From DATBLE01 sp963719325 (GTDB taxonomy: Bacteria > Actinomycetota > Thermoleophilia > Gaiellales > Gaiellaceae): DNA of 64,000 bases. Shown in pieces: positions 25,334 through 33,404 of the stretch. The stretch covers positions 165,227 through 229,226 of the forward strand of contig CAVRBW010000003.1 in the NCBI GenBank assembly GCA_963719325.1. The letters run 5' to 3'. The notes under the pieces were generated by a model. That model searched no databases and was not told the origin of the DNA. It saw only the letters and a list, made by a program, of their open reading frames with translations. A program made the position numbers and the translations under genes. How positions within the stretch are numbered: position 1 is the first letter of the stretch; every line of letters starts with the position of its first letter.

Positions 25334-25957
25334 ATGGCCGACGAGATCACCTGCCTGATCGTCGACGACCACGAGGTCGTCCGGGAAGGGCTGCGGCTCT
25401 CGCTGTCCCGCGCTCCGCACATCCGCGTGATCGGCGAGGCCTCCGACGGCGAGCAGGCGATCGGGCTCGTCGAGCGGCGCAAGCCGGACGTGGTCGTGAT
25501 GGACGTCCGCATGCCCGGGATGGACGGCCTCGAAGCAACGAGGCAGATCACGGAGAAGGTGCCCGGCACCGCGGTCCTGATCTTCACCGCCTTCAGCGAG
25601 CGATCGCTGCTCGCGCGCGGGCTCGACTCCGGCGCGAAAGGCTACATCCTCAAGGAGGCGCCTCACGAGACCCTGCTCCGCGCGGTGGAGCGCGTCGCCA
25701 GGGGCGAGGGCTACGTCGACCCGGCGTTGATGCCGGCGTTCCTGAGCGGCAAGGACCAGGCCGAGATGCTGACGGCGCGCGAGCGCGAGATCCTGCAGCT
25801 GCTCGCGGACGGCATGTCCAACGCCGACGTGGCGGCGAAGCTCTTCATCAGCCAGGAGACGGTGAAGAGCCACGTCCGTCACATCCTCACGAAGCTCGAG
25901 GCGGACACGCGCACGCAGGCGGTCGCGATCGCGCTGCGTGAGTCGATCATCGACTGA
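25334..25957 (+). CDS. NarL/LuxR-family response regulator
   Basis: 207 residues. The receiver domain has 'LIVDDHEVVREGL' (acidic pocket), the phosphorylatable Asp in 'VVVMDVRMPGMDG', the Thr in 'LIFTAFSE' and the Lys in 'GYILKEAPHE'. The C-terminal LuxR-type HTH is 'LTAREREILQLLADGMSNAD' through 'AKLFISQETVKSHVRHILTK'. It overlaps the following kinase-like gene by one base, forming a two-component pair. Confidence 0.92.
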   Translation: MADEITCLIVDDHEVVREGLRLSLSRAPHIRVIGEASDGEQAIGLVERRKPDVVVMDVRMPGMDGLEATRQITEKVPGTAVLIFTAFSERSLLARGLDSGAKGYILKEAPHETLLRAVERVARGEGYVDPALMPAFLSGKDQAEMLTAREREILQLLADGMSNADVAAKLFISQETVKSHVRHILTKLEADTRTQAVAIALRESIID

Positions 25958-26649
25958 TGCCTGAGACAGGGCCGCCGGTCGAACGGCGCCGGGGGGAGCG
26001 CCGCCGCGATGACCGTGAGCGCGTTCGCCTCTTCGAGCAGCTGATCGCAGCCGAGCAGGACGAGCGGCGACGGCTCGCGCTGTTCCTCCACGACGGCGCC
26101 GTCCAGTCGCTCTCCGGGATCGCCCTGATGCTGGATGCGGTCGGGCACGCGATCGACGACGGCCGATACGAAACCGCGAAGGAGATCCTGACCAGCGCAT
26201 TGGGGCGGCACCGGCAGGCGATCCAGTCCCTGCGCGATCTCTCGTTCAACCTGGAGCCGATCGTCCTGCGCGATCTCGGCTTCGCGGCGGCCGTGCGAGC
26301 GCTCGCCGACCGGCTCGCTCTGCACGAATCGCTCCAGGTCGAGCTCGACATCGCGGCAGGCGAAGCGCTCGCCGAGCGCGCCCAGGTCGCCCTCTACCAG
26401 CTGATCCGCGAAGGCCTGGCGCAGGCGGTCGGCCGCAGCCCGACCACCCTGTCGATCGGCATCGCCGAGCTCGAGGACGGTGGGGTGCGGCTGACGATGA
26501 CCGACGACGGTCAGCTCGAACGTCGCCGCGGCACCGCCGAGGCCTTCGAGGAGAGGGCCTATCCTCTCAGCGGGCAGGTTCAGTTCGAGCCGAGCGAGAA
26601 AGGGACCACCGTCACCGTGCACCTGCCCGAATACACGGTTCGCGGATAG
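25957..26649 (+). CDS. HisKA_3-type sensor histidine kinase-like protein with degenerate ATPase domain
   Basis: 230 residues with no membrane segment. The dimerisation/phosphoacceptor helix is 'AAEQDERRRLALFLHDGAVQ' with the His of HDG, as in NarX/DesK kinases. The catalytic domain is short. The N-box is 'LYQLIREGLAQAVGRS' where families show EALTNVxxHA, so the Asn is missing. The G1 box is 'LTMTDDGQ' with no following glycine loop. It may bind the regulator and act as phosphatase or adaptor, or be decaying. It is translationally coupled to the upstream LuxR-type regulator. Confidence 0.75.
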   Translation: MPETGPPVERRRGERRRDDRERVRLFEQLIAAEQDERRRLALFLHDGAVQSLSGIALMLDAVGHAIDDGRYETAKEILTSALGRHRQAIQSLRDLSFNLEPIVLRDLGFAAAVRALADRLALHESLQVELDIAAGEALAERAQVALYQLIREGLAQAVGRSPTTLSIGIAELEDGGVRLTMTDDGQLERRRGTAEAFEERAYPLSGQVQFEPSEKGTTVTVHLPEYTVRG

Positions 26650-26660
26650 GATCGCCCGCG

Positions 26661-26846
26661 ATGTCGTACCTCCTCTTCGTCTGGCGCCCGAGCGGCTACG
26701 AGCTTCGAGAACGCGACGGCGATCCGCCCGGCGTCGGCGACGAGATCGAGGAGGATTCGACCCGCATGACGGTGACGAAGGTGGCGACGTCGCCGTTGCC
26801 GGGCGACGAGCGCCGCTGCGCCTACCTCCAGCCGACCGGCGCGTAG
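26661..26846 (+). CDS. Small hypothetical protein
   Basis: 61 residues starting 'MSYLLFVWRPSGYELRERDG' and ending 'ERRCAYLQPTGA'. There is no membrane segment, and the middle is acidic ('GVGDEIEEDS'). It lies 11 bases after the kinase-like gene and ends 8 bases before the convergent GGDEF-EAL gene. The frame uses typical high-GC third positions, which supports real coding. Function unknown. Confidence 0.55.
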   Translation: MSYLLFVWRPSGYELRERDGDPPGVGDEIEEDSTRMTVTKVATSPLPGDERRCAYLQPTGA

Positions 26847-26854
26847 CTGCGTCC

Positions 26855-29317
26855 TCAGGCGCCCTCGGTTCCAAGCAGCCGTGACGGCTGCGTGAGCCGA
26901 GCCTTCCGAGCGTCGCGGCCCCGGCGGCGCTGCCAGTTCCGCTCCAAGAACGACTCGACCAGGTCCGCCTCGAGCGGCCTGGCGAGGAGGAAGCCTTGGC
27001 CGCTGTCGCAGTCCTCTGCCCGCAGGTGATGCAGCTGGCCCTGCTGCTCGATGCCCTCGGCGACGGTGTCGAGACGCAGCGTCTTGCCGAGCTGCACGAG
27101 GGTGTGGATCAGCGCCTTCCCCTCGCCCGAGCCGGCAATGCCCGAGATGAAGGCTCGGTCGATCTTGATCGAGTCGACCGGGAACTGTTGGAGATATGCC
27201 AGCGACGAATAGCCGGTTCCGAAGTCGTCGATCGCGATCCGCACGCCGAGGCGCTTCAGCGCCTGCAGCCTCCCGACGGTCGCGTCCGCGTCGCGCATCA
27301 GCGTGGTCTCGGTGATCTCGAGCACGAGGTACTTCGCATCGAGACCGCTTCGCCGAAGCGCATCCTGGACCGCCTCTTCCAGGCCGCCGTCGTCGAGCTG
27401 GCGCGCCGAGACGTTGACGGAGACGTCGAGCTCGTAGCCGCGTGCGTGCCACGAGGCGGCGCGCTCGCAGGCGGCGTCGAGCACCCAGCGGCCGATCTCG
27501 ACGATCAGCCCGGTCTCCTCGGCCGCCGGAATGAACTCTTCTGGTACGAGCAGGCCGCGACTAGGATGGCGCCAGCGGAGCAGCGCTTCGACACCGTTCA
27601 CATTGCCGTCCGCAAGGTCGAACGTCGGCTGGTACACGAGCGAGAACTCCTCCGAGTCGAGCGCGCGCCGCAGGTCGTGCTCCAAGGCGAGCCGGTCGTG
27701 CACGGCGGCGCGCATCTCCTTCCGGAAGTGGACGTACCGATTCTTGCCTGCCGCTTTGGCCTCGTACAGGGCGATGTCCGCCTCGCGCAGCAGCTCTTCG
27801 GCCGTGCGGCCCTCGCCTGCCGAGATTCCGATGCTCGCGCTCGCGCCGAGCGGCGTCCCCGACACTCCTTCGAGCTCGAACGGCGAGCCGAGCACGTCGA
27901 TCACCCGCTCGGCGATCAGCCCCGGCCCGCCTGCAAGCGACGCGCCTTCGGCGAGAATGACGAACTCGTCGCCGCCGAGCCGTCCAACAGTGTCGCTGTC
28001 GCGGAGCACGCCGCGAATGCGCGCTGCGATCGCGCGCAAGAGCTGATCTCCGACGTGGTGCCCGAACGTGTCGTTGACGCCCTTGAAGTTGTCAACGTCG
28101 ACGAACAGCGCGGCTTCCAGCGTCCGTTCTCGCCGCGAGCGTGTCCCCATCTGCTCGGCGCGGTCCATGATCAGGGCTCTATTGGGTAGCCCGGTGAGCA
28201 CGTCGTGCAGCGCCTGGTGGTGGAGTTGCTGCGTCTTCTCGTCCACGAGCCGCAGCGCGCGAGCTCGTCCTCTGGCAAGGACCTGCACGAGCAGGAAGAA
28301 CAGCACGCTCGTCAGTGCGCCGCCGACGACGACAGCCATCCCCTGCAGGGTGGGCGAGAGAGAACCCCAGTCGGGGCGCTTGGACACGGTCACGAGCCAG
28401 CGGCCGTCGGCGTCGAGCGTGAACTGCCGCTGGAGCGATGTCCCGGAGAGCGTGCCGATGCTTGCAATCTTCGATACGGGGGACAGCCCGGACGTCCTTT
28501 CCTCGCCGGCCGGCGGCGTCTCGGTCTCCTCCCTCGCGATCGCAACCGCCAAGCCGCGGTCGCCGCCCACGGCCTCACCGAGGATCTTGTCGATATCGAA
28601 GACACCCGTCACCCAGCCGAGCATGCGCGCCTGGCGCCCGGCGACACTGCCACGAACGCCACCGCGGTAGACGGGTGCCGTGACCGCGAGGATCTTCTCG
28701 CCTGTGACCAGCGTGCTCGTGAAGATGCTGAACTCGCCCGAGCCTTGGGAACCTGCGATCCCGGCACCGGGAATCGCGCACACATCGAGGCCGTACCCTC
28801 CCGGGATGAGCCGATTCACGATCCCCGCGACGCCCAGCCGGATCAGACAGTAGCTCGGCCGGGAGCCGGGCGGGTTGAGCTTGAGCTCGCCCCGAGGCAG
28901 CGGAACGCCTGGAATCGGGTCCGCCCGCACGAGCGAGACGTAACGCTGCAGCTGAGAGGCAGGGACGAGCTGCAGGAACCCGAAGCCGAGCGTTCCCGGA
29001 TAGCGGGTGCGCGCGTCGACGCTTCCGTACCACGCCGCCAGCTCGGCGTTCGTCAGCTCCGGATCGGCCGCGATCAGCGTCCGCGCTGCGACGGTCAGGT
29101 CGTCCATCCTGCGGAGCGCCGTCGTGACCGTCGAGCCGACGCTCGCCGCCTGCGCACCGAAGGACTGATCAGCCTGCGAGCGCACCTGATCGCGCCACAG
29201 CCCGCCTGCAACGATCGACGCGGCAATCCCAACGGCGAGAAAGCCCCACGCGAACCGGCTCCAGGCGTTCGAGCGATCGCGCTTCCGAGCCCCGAGGACG
29301 CGTCGGACGACCGCCAA
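26855..29317 (-). CDS. Membrane-bound CHASE-GGDEF-EAL protein (cyclic-di-GMP turnover)
   Basis: 820 residues from a TTG start at 29317. A membrane segment at about 24-42 is followed by an extracytoplasmic CHASE-like sensor ('TRYPGTLGFGFLQLVPASQL') and a second membrane segment near 325-350 ('GMAVVVGGALTSVLFFLL'). The GGDEF domain keeps its active loop 'VGRLGGDEFVILAE'. The EAL domain keeps 'NGVEALLRWRHPSRG', 'DDFGTGYSSLAYL' and 'TVAEGIE', so both cyclase and phosphodiesterase activities could be intact. The signal is sensed outside the membrane. The start has no clear ribosome-binding site and could lie slightly downstream. Confidence 0.88.
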   Translation of the reverse strand: MAVVRRVLGARKRDRSNAWSRFAWGFLAVGIAASIVAGGLWRDQVRSQADQSFGAQAASVGSTVTTALRRMDDLTVAARTLIAADPELTNAELAAWYGSVDARTRYPGTLGFGFLQLVPASQLQRYVSLVRADPIPGVPLPRGELKLNPPGSRPSYCLIRLGVAGIVNRLIPGGYGLDVCAIPGAGIAGSQGSGEFSIFTSTLVTGEKILAVTAPVYRGGVRGSVAGRQARMLGWVTGVFDIDKILGEAVGGDRGLAVAIAREETETPPAGEERTSGLSPVSKIASIGTLSGTSLQRQFTLDADGRWLVTVSKRPDWGSLSPTLQGMAVVVGGALTSVLFFLLVQVLARGRARALRLVDEKTQQLHHQALHDVLTGLPNRALIMDRAEQMGTRSRRERTLEAALFVDVDNFKGVNDTFGHHVGDQLLRAIAARIRGVLRDSDTVGRLGGDEFVILAEGASLAGGPGLIAERVIDVLGSPFELEGVSGTPLGASASIGISAGEGRTAEELLREADIALYEAKAAGKNRYVHFRKEMRAAVHDRLALEHDLRRALDSEEFSLVYQPTFDLADGNVNGVEALLRWRHPSRGLLVPEEFIPAAEETGLIVEIGRWVLDAACERAASWHARGYELDVSVNVSARQLDDGGLEEAVQDALRRSGLDAKYLVLEITETTLMRDADATVGRLQALKRLGVRIAIDDFGTGYSSLAYLQQFPVDSIKIDRAFISGIAGSGEGKALIHTLVQLGKTLRLDTVAEGIEQQGQLHHLRAEDCDSGQGFLLARPLEADLVESFLERNWQRRRGRDARKARLTQPSRLLGTEGA

Positions 29318-29387
29318 CGGCGACCGAGCCGTTCCGTTGCAAGATGCGAAACAGCACTACAAAGATCTTCGGCAGGGGCAAGCGCGT

Positions 29388-29460
29388 TGCACCGGGGAGG
29401 AACTACGCACCGGTGCATCACCCTTTGTGGTGATGACACCTCACCGATTCGGGTGACGCT
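29388..29460 (-). promoter_or_regulatory. Array of stem-loops ahead of the GGDEF-EAL gene
   Basis: Three inverted repeats are packed together: TGCACCGG (29388-29395)/CCGGTGCA (29410-29417), CATCACC (29416-29422)/GGTGATG (29429-29435) and TCACC/GGTGA (about 29443-29457). The first two share two bases, so they compete or stack. The block lies between the 34-residue basic-protein gene and the GGDEF-EAL start, all read leftward. It could be a terminator or a structured leader. I could not match it to the GEMM cyclic-di-GMP riboswitch consensus. Confidence 0.4.
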
Positions 29461-29465
29461 GAGTG

Positions 29466-29570
29466 CTACCGCCGCGCAACAGGCGGCGGGGCGTTCTTCT
29501 TCAGCCGCTGCTTCTTCTTTCGCTGGCGGTCGTTCCGCCAGCGCCTGATCGCCCTCGAGCCTCGACCCAT
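29466..29570 (-). CDS. Very small basic protein (34 residues)
   Basis: ATG at 29570 shares its CATG with the divergent metallopeptidase gene. The frame encodes MGRGSRAIRRWRNDRQRKKK, then QRLKKNAPPPVARR, and stops with TAG at 29466. Sixteen of 34 residues are Arg or Lys. TAGAGT lies 7-12 bases before the ATG, compatible with a leaderless promoter. The composition resembles very small ribosome-associated proteins such as the AURKAIP1/COX24 (bS22-like) family, but I cannot align it to them with confidence. Confidence 0.45.
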   Translation of the reverse strand: MGRGSRAIRRWRNDRQRKKKQRLKKNAPPPVARR

Positions 29571-29928
29571 GGGCACACTCTACGCTGACCGGGTGGAGGA
29601 GTTCGAAGGGTACGTCGAGCAGTCGATCGCGTCCCTCCCTCGCGAGCTACGCGAGTTCATGTCCAACGTCGCGATTGTGGTCGAGGACGAGCCGCCCGGC
29701 GGCATGCCGTTGCTCGGCCTCTACCAGGGCCTGCCTCTCACCCGGCGCGGAAGCGGCTACGCAGGAGTGCCTCCCGACAAGATCACGATCTACCGCGGCC
29801 CCCTGGAGCGGCTCAGCGTCGGTGATCCCGATCGCCTCCGCGCCGAGATTCGCCGCGTCGTTCTGCACGAGATCGCACACCACTTCGGAATCAGCGACGA
29901 GCGCCTGAGAGAGCTCGACCGCTACTAG
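29569..29928 (+). CDS. Small zinc metallopeptidase-like protein (HExxH)
   Basis: 119 residues from ATG 29569; GTG 29593 is an alternative that matches the usual family start (VEEFEGYVEQSIASLP). The signature is 'VVLHEIAHHFGISDERLREL' at the C-terminus with the HExxH zinc motif, preceded by 'VAIVVEDEPPGG' and 'LLGLYQGLPLTRRGSGY'. This is the short 'metallopeptidase family' of actinobacteria and others (compare the ACP-like/DUF1025 group). Substrate unknown. Its start overlaps the divergent small basic gene. Confidence 0.78.
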   Translation: MGTLYADRVEEFEGYVEQSIASLPRELREFMSNVAIVVEDEPPGGMPLLGLYQGLPLTRRGSGYAGVPPDKITIYRGPLERLSVGDPDRLRAEIRRVVLHEIAHHFGISDERLRELDRY

Positions 29929-29937
29929 ACGCCCGGC

Positions 29938-30984
29938 CTAGCTCTCCGCGATGTCTTCGGCCGCGGCGAGGCCGAGCACGAGCGCCTGCGCGAGACCGCT
30001 CGCATAACCGCCGGTGGCGATCCCACCGGCGTCGACGCCGACCGCCCAGACCCCTTCGGCGCCGACCACGCGCGCCCGTTCGTCCACGGCCAGCCCTCCC
30101 GCGGTGTGCGTAATCGACGCCCGAACGTGGACTCCGACGGCTGCGTCCGCCGGGACCGGAAACGGCAGCTCGTCAGCCGGTACGGCCGTACCCGAGGCGT
30201 CCACGAGCGCCCGGACTTCGCCGAGAGTCCGCTCGGTCAGGACGTACCACGCCGTCGCTCCCGGCCTCCGCGCGGTCGCCTGGACCAGGTCGACCTCCGA
30301 CCAGGACACCGGACCCGGGAAGAACGGCTCGCCGGCTTCGTCGAGCACGAGCGCTCGCCGCCCGTAGAGCTGCGCGAGCCGCACGAAGTCCTCGGGCGGC
30401 CAGTCACGCGCCGGCATGTTGCGGCCGTAGAACTCGTCCATGCCCCTCGAGAGCGAACCGCCTCGCGCCAGGCCGATCCGAAGTCCGTCGCCGGTGCTCC
30501 ACGGATTCGCGCGCAGGGGTAGCCGCGCAGCGGGCCGGATGTGCTCGGCGACGAGCGCCGGGTCGCCCTGGAAGCCGCCGGTCGCGAGGACGACCTCCTC
30601 CGGGTGGGAAGCAGCGCCCGCGCGTAGCTGGACCGCGGACGCGGCACGGACGAGCGCCTCCGTCAGGCCGCGGGTGTCGAAGCGGCGACCCGTGGTGAGC
30701 GGGTTCTCGGTCTCCGCCTGGGTGACCGGTGCGCCGAGCCGCTCGAGCCACGCCAGCCCGTCGTCGAGCCGCTCCCAGACGAGCCGCTGCAGGTCCGGGT
30801 CGCCGCCCGGGCACTGCCGGCGAAACTCCTCGAAGTCCCCATAGCGCCAAACAACGCCGCTGGACAGCAGCATCGAGCCGCCCGGGCGGTCGCCCTTCTC
30901 CAGGAGCTGAACGGCGATGCCGAGCTCACGCGCGCGCGCAGCGGCGACCAGGCCGCCCATTCCAGCGCCGAGCACCGTCAGCAA
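29938..30984 (-). CDS. FAD-dependent oxidoreductase (FAD_binding_2/fumarate reductase flavoprotein-like)
   Basis: 348 residues from a TTG start. The dinucleotide-binding motif 'VLGAGMGGLVAAARARELG' opens the protein, then 'LLEKGDRPGGSMLLSSG'. The second FAD contact is 'VVLATGGFQGDP' and the C-terminal 'EGVWAVGVDAGGIATGGYAS' closes the FAD site. At 348 residues it is shorter than 3-ketosteroid dehydrogenases and fumarate reductases (450-550), so part of the capping domain is reduced. It follows the VOC gene by 9 bases in a leftward operon. The likely role is a dehydrogenase of an unknown catabolite. Confidence 0.78.
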   Translation of the reverse strand: MLTVLGAGMGGLVAAARARELGIAVQLLEKGDRPGGSMLLSSGVVWRYGDFEEFRRQCPGGDPDLQRLVWERLDDGLAWLERLGAPVTQAETENPLTTGRRFDTRGLTEALVRAASAVQLRAGAASHPEEVVLATGGFQGDPALVAEHIRPAARLPLRANPWSTGDGLRIGLARGGSLSRGMDEFYGRNMPARDWPPEDFVRLAQLYGRRALVLDEAGEPFFPGPVSWSEVDLVQATARRPGATAWYVLTERTLGEVRALVDASGTAVPADELPFPVPADAAVGVHVRASITHTAGGLAVDERARVVGAEGVWAVGVDAGGIATGGYASGLAQALVLGLAAAEDIAES

Positions 30985-30993
30985 GCGAGCCTG

Positions 30994-31644
30994 CTAGCGC
31001 AGCGAGAAGGAGGGCTTGTGCTCGACGTACTCGAGCTTCACGCGGTCCGGGCCCCAGACGAAGACCGCGAACGTGTTCGCAGCGTCGACGACGTCGGCGA
31101 CCTCGAAGCCGGCCTGTTGCGCCGGTGCGGCCTGGTCGACCAGGACGCCCAAGTGGTTGAGCAGGGGCCGCTCGGTCTCGCCAGCGTCGCCTTCGACCAG
31201 CTCGAGGAACGCTCCGCCGACCTCGACCCTCGCCGAGCCGGCCTCCGCGAATCCGAACCGCCGCCACTCGTCCGCAGCCGCCTGCGGGTCGGGCGATCGG
31301 AGGGCAACGTGGTCGAGGTCGTACTCGACCTCGGTCTGGCCTTCCACCAGCGTGACCAGCAGGCCCTCGCCGACGTCGAAGACGTCCGCCGTGCCCGCGG
31401 GAAGCGCTGCCCGAGCAGCCTCGAGGTCGGAGACGCGGAGCCCGATCCGCTCGAGCGCGCCGCGCTCACGCGGCCCCTCCGCCTCGAACAGCGTCAGCTT
31501 GCCGCGGCGGGCGTCCGAGCCGACCAGCGTGAAGCGGTCGGTGCGGTCGATGACGTGCATCCCGAGATGGGCGGTCGCGAAATCGGCGATGTGATCGCGG
31601 TTCGCGACCCAGAGCGCGACATGGTCGAGCGAGGTCGGCTTCAC
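30994..31644 (-). CDS. VOC-family (glyoxalase/dioxygenase-like) protein with two domains
   Basis: 216 residues from GTG 31644. Two beta-alpha-beta-beta-beta repeats are visible, the first starting 'SLDHVALWVANRDHIADFA' and the second 'YDLDHVALRSPDPQAAADEW'. The metal-ligand positions are the His of each DHV, the Glu near 'LTLFEA' and the Glu in 'VKLEYVEH'. The fold is that of extradiol dioxygenases and glyoxalases. It forms a small operon with the FAD oxidoreductase, suggesting a degradative step for an aromatic or keto compound. Confidence 0.75.
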   Translation of the reverse strand: MKPTSLDHVALWVANRDHIADFATAHLGMHVIDRTDRFTLVGSDARRGKLTLFEAEGPRERGALERIGLRVSDLEAARAALPAGTADVFDVGEGLLVTLVEGQTEVEYDLDHVALRSPDPQAAADEWRRFGFAEAGSARVEVGGAFLELVEGDAGETERPLLNHLGVLVDQAAPAQQAGFEVADVVDAANTFAVFVWGPDRVKLEYVEHKPSFSLR

Positions 31645-31665
31645 GAACGTCAGAGTACTGATGCG

Positions 31666-32001
31666 CTACTTCCGTCTGTCGACTGCTCGTTGGAGCTGAG
31701 CCTTGTTCATCTTCGAGCGCCCCGGGACATTCATCCGCTTCGCCTCGTTGTAGAGCTGATCCTTCGTGCGTCCAGCCGGGCCGCGGGCGCCCGAGCGTTG
31801 ACCGCCTCTCCTACCGGACGACATGTCGGTTCGGGACAGGCGCGACGATGTCCTCGCCTCCCCGCTTCGAGCCCGCTCCTTGTTGACGGTACGGGCTGCG
31901 ATCTCCTTCGCGCGCTTCGTCGATGCGCCTTGCTCCTTGGCGCTCTCCTTCACGTGCTCGTATTGCCGCTCGCGCTTGTTGCTCCATGCTCGTTGAGGCA
32001 T
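31666..32001 (-). CDS. Small basic protein with Rho-N-like C-terminus
   Basis: 111 residues, rich in Lys and Arg. It opens 'MPQRAWSNKRERQYEHVKES' and 'AKEIAARTVNKERARSGEAR', and ends with 'TKDQLYNEAKRMNVPGRSKM' and 'NKAQLQRAVDRRK', which looks like a Rho N-terminal/SAP-like helix-loop-helix. From memory this protein type is widespread in soil bacteria, often labelled 'plasmid stabilization'. It probably binds nucleic acid. Function otherwise unknown. Confidence 0.7.
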   Translation of the reverse strand: MPQRAWSNKRERQYEHVKESAKEQGASTKRAKEIAARTVNKERARSGEARTSSRLSRTDMSSGRRGGQRSGARGPAGRTKDQLYNEAKRMNVPGRSKMNKAQLQRAVDRRK

Positions 32002-32065
32002 CTCGTCCTCCTTGTCGAAATCACGTCGGCGTGGTGGTGCCCGCCCCGTTACCTTTCAATCACGC

Positions 32066-32377
32066 ATGCCACGCGCGCTCGTGATCGCCGCTCGCCAGCC
32101 CGATTTCACCCGGTTGCTCGAAGACGAGGGATTCGAGGTCGAGGTGCGCACCCGCCCACTGGACGGACGGCCGGCCGACGCAGACGTCGCGGTCGTCTTT
32201 CGTGGACGGCTGATCGGACGAGCTCAGGCTGCGCAGCTGGCCGAAGCCGGCATCCCGGTGGTGGAGGTGCTCACCTCGCCGCCGACAAGCCCGTCCACGC
32301 GTCGCTGGGTCAAGCTTTCGAACCGGATCGCCAAGCCCGACCTGGTCCAGGTCGTGCACGCGCTCGCGACGCGCTGA
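32066..32377 (+). CDS. Hypothetical protein with response-regulator-like fold
   Basis: ATG 32066, 103 residues. Pattern: 'RALVIAARQPDFTRLLEDEG', 'DVAVVFRGRLIGRAQAAQLA', 'IPVVEVLTSPPTSP', 'RRWVKLSNRIAKPDLVQVVH'. The alternating strands and helices suggest a small Rossmann-like or receiver-like domain without the phosphoryl Asp. It ends 6 bases before the convergent anti-sigma gene. No function can be named. Confidence 0.55.
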   Translation: MPRALVIAARQPDFTRLLEDEGFEVEVRTRPLDGRPADADVAVVFRGRLIGRAQAAQLAEAGIPVVEVLTSPPTSPSTRRWVKLSNRIAKPDLVQVVHALATR

Positions 32378-32383
32378 CCGGCT

Positions 32384-33007
32384 CTAGGTGGAGAGCCGCG
32401 CCGAGGCGAGCACGGGGGACGTCGGCGCGGGGACGCCGCCCGCCCGCTCGAGCGTGACCGCCACCGTGGCGCCGGCCGGGACCGGCCGGGTGAGGCGAAC
32501 CACCGTCTTGCTGCCGCCGCCGAAGAGCCCGGCGGGCCGTGGCGCTTTCCCGGCCTCGATCACCCAGATCTCGTAGGCCTTCCCTTGGGGGGCGGCGGCG
32601 AGGCCGGAAACCGCGAGCTCCGCGACGCCTTGATCGACCGACACCGAGATCGTCAGCTTGTCGGACGAGCCTCCCGACAGTCCGAGCCAGAGGCCGAGTG
32701 CGAGCGCCACACAGGCTGCCGCCGCGGCTGCCGACCCGGCGTACAGCCGCGTCCGGCGCGGCCTGATGGCCACGACCGTCGGCGTCTCGTTGCTGGCAGC
32801 GAGCACGATGCGGTCACGCAGGTCGGCCGGCGGCACCGGACCCTCTGCGGAGAAACCGAGCATGCCCACCGTCTCCCGGAGCTCGGTGAGCTCGTTCCGG
32901 CAGCGCTCGCATGCCAGCAGGTGGGTCTCGAACTCCTGGCGCTCCTCTCCGCCCAACGCGTCGAGCGCGTAGGCGGCAGCGAGCTCGTGAACGTCCTCAT
33001 TCGTCAT
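32384..33007 (-). CDS. Anti-sigma factor, RskA-like with zinc-finger N-terminus
   Basis: ATG 33007, 207 residues. The N-terminal ZAS domain has the H-x3-C-x2-C motif in 'FETHLLACERCRNEL'. A single membrane segment follows at about 90-112 ('AAAAAACVALALGLWLGLSG'). The outer part matches the anti-sigma-K C-terminal domain ('QGKAYEIWVIEAGKAPRPAG'). It would hold an ECF sigma factor at the membrane until regulated proteolysis. No sigma-factor gene is adjacent, so the partner lies elsewhere. Confidence 0.82.
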   Translation of the reverse strand: MTNEDVHELAAAYALDALGGEERQEFETHLLACERCRNELTELRETVGMLGFSAEGPVPPADLRDRIVLAASNETPTVVAIRPRRTRLYAGSAAAAAACVALALGLWLGLSGGSSDKLTISVSVDQGVAELAVSGLAAAPQGKAYEIWVIEAGKAPRPAGLFGGGSKTVVRLTRPVPAGATVAVTLERAGGVPAPTSPVLASARLST

Positions 33008-33094
33008 TGCATGCCCTTCGCGGAGATTCGCACCAAGACGAGAGTCGGTTCGCACACGCCCACGGGCGATCCCCCGAGGCGCGCGCGGGTGTCA

Positions 33095-33397
33095 CTACTC
33101 GAGCGGCGGGTTCTGGACGTTGTGCTCGGTGGCGTACTCGTTGACGAGCCGGTTGATCTCCTCGGCGTTCCCGTACGCGTAGTTGATCTTCACGAAGGGC
33201 TCCCACTTCTCGGGCAGGGCATCCTCGGGGAAGATCGCCTCCACCGGGCATTCCGGCTCGCAGGCGCCGCAATCGATGCACTCCTCCGGGTCGATCACGA
33301 GGATTCGGTCGAACTCGTGGATGCAGTCGACCGGACAGACGTCGACGCAGGAGCGGTCTTTGATGTCGATGCAGGGCTCGGCGATGATGTACGTCAC
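33095..33397 (-). CDS. fdxA: 7Fe ferredoxin
   Basis: 100 residues from GTG 33397. Cluster cysteines are in 'EPCIDIKDRSCVDVCPVDCI' and 'CIDCGACEPECPVEAIF', the [3Fe-4S]/[4Fe-4S] arrangement of actinobacterial FdxA. The C-terminal tail 'EPFVKINYAYGNAEEIN' is typical. It carries electrons to P450s or other oxidoreductases. It stands 8 bases upstream of the receiver-like gene on the same strand order. Confidence 0.9.
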   Translation of the reverse strand: MTYIIAEPCIDIKDRSCVDVCPVDCIHEFDRILVIDPEECIDCGACEPECPVEAIFPEDALPEKWEPFVKINYAYGNAEEINRLVNEYATEHNVQNPPLE

Positions 33398-33404
33398 GAC
33401 GCGC

